This document shows, one piece after another, positions 20,822 to 20,856 of a stretch of 20,856 bases of DNA (positions are counted from its first letter, which is position 1; each line of letters begins with the position of its first letter). Both the position numbers and the translations under genes were made by a program. This DNA is from Pseudomonadota bacterium (GTDB lineage: Bacteria > Pseudomonadota > Alphaproteobacteria > Rhodospirillales > Magnetospirillaceae). The stretch lies in contig JAEXAH010000035.1 in NCBI GenBank assembly GCA_023458315.1, positions 1-20,856 on the forward strand, written 5' to 3'. The notes under the pieces were generated by a model. That model was not told the DNA's origin. It did not search any database and saw only the letters and a list, made by a program, of their open reading frames with translations.

Positions 20822-20856
20822 GTGGCCGCACCGATCCCCCTTCGCCTTGATTATGA
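20822..20856 (+). CDS. Probable start of an IS630-family transposase (partial)
   Basis: The last 35 bases read GTG then AAPIPLRLDY, running off the right edge. GGAGG lies six bases before the GTG. The N-terminal pattern M-x-x-P-[IL]-P-L-R-x-D-[YF] is how many IS630-family transposases begin, ahead of a helix-turn-helix. Only 11 residues are visible, so this is a pattern call. Confidence 0.5.
   Translation, partial: MAAPIPLRLDY

Noticed and set aside
1..20856. CRISPR arrays, rRNA genes, replication origin
   Set aside because: No regularly spaced direct repeats, rRNA sequence or clustered DnaA-type sites were seen.

Overview
The window looks like chromosomal DNA of a GC-rich alphaproteobacterium, most likely a Rhodospirillales member such as a Magnetospirillum relative. 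The genus is a guess from overall style: GC-rich codon use, a dmeRF cobalt/nickel pair, a chemoreceptor ending in an aromatic pentapeptide, and GC-rich intergenic palindromes. No database could be consulted.

Positions 1-10182 read as stable core sequence. In order: the C-terminus of a methyl-accepting chemotaxis protein; a small secreted protein with a charged tail (minus strand); a lipoprotein; the dmeR-dmeF metal sensor/exporter operon with its operator; a GC-rich palindromic repeat; alaS (minus strand) with promoter and terminator; a secreted staphylococcal-nuclease-fold protein whose usual catalytic residues appear missing; two small unknown proteins; a secreted unknown protein; a SlyD/FKBP-like domain fused to a membrane region (minus strand); a membrane protein translationally coupled to a Cys-rich mini-protein; and tRNA-Arg(CCG) with a clear promoter.

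From 10183 to the end the character changes. Gene density falls, base composition is more mixed, and transposase and defence-like or toxin-like genes appear, so this half reads as an accessory island next to the tRNA gene. It holds two diverged IS1595-family transposases, a Fic protein with an N-terminal inhibitory motif and a long C-terminal extension, a putative Cys-His-Asp enzyme, a small exported protein, two HNH-type proteins, two short XRE regulators, a FlbD-like mini-protein, a two-helix membrane protein, a 342-residue protein with a C-terminal helix-turn-helix, and at the edge what looks like the start of an IS630-family transposase. I found no integrase and no second copy of the tRNA 3' end, so the far boundary of the island lies outside the window.

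The least ordinary parts are: (i) the XRE / TAACG-N5-CG operator array / IS1595-like gene / FlbD-like gene cluster at 16.2-17.8 kb, which is arranged like a regulated operon rather than a plain insertion sequence; (ii) the Fic region with a 20-bp palindrome in front of the gene and a convergent putative thiol enzyme; (iii) the long hairpin plus strong terminator at 11.7-11.84 kb with no gene to serve; and (iv) the FKBP-membrane fusion in the core.
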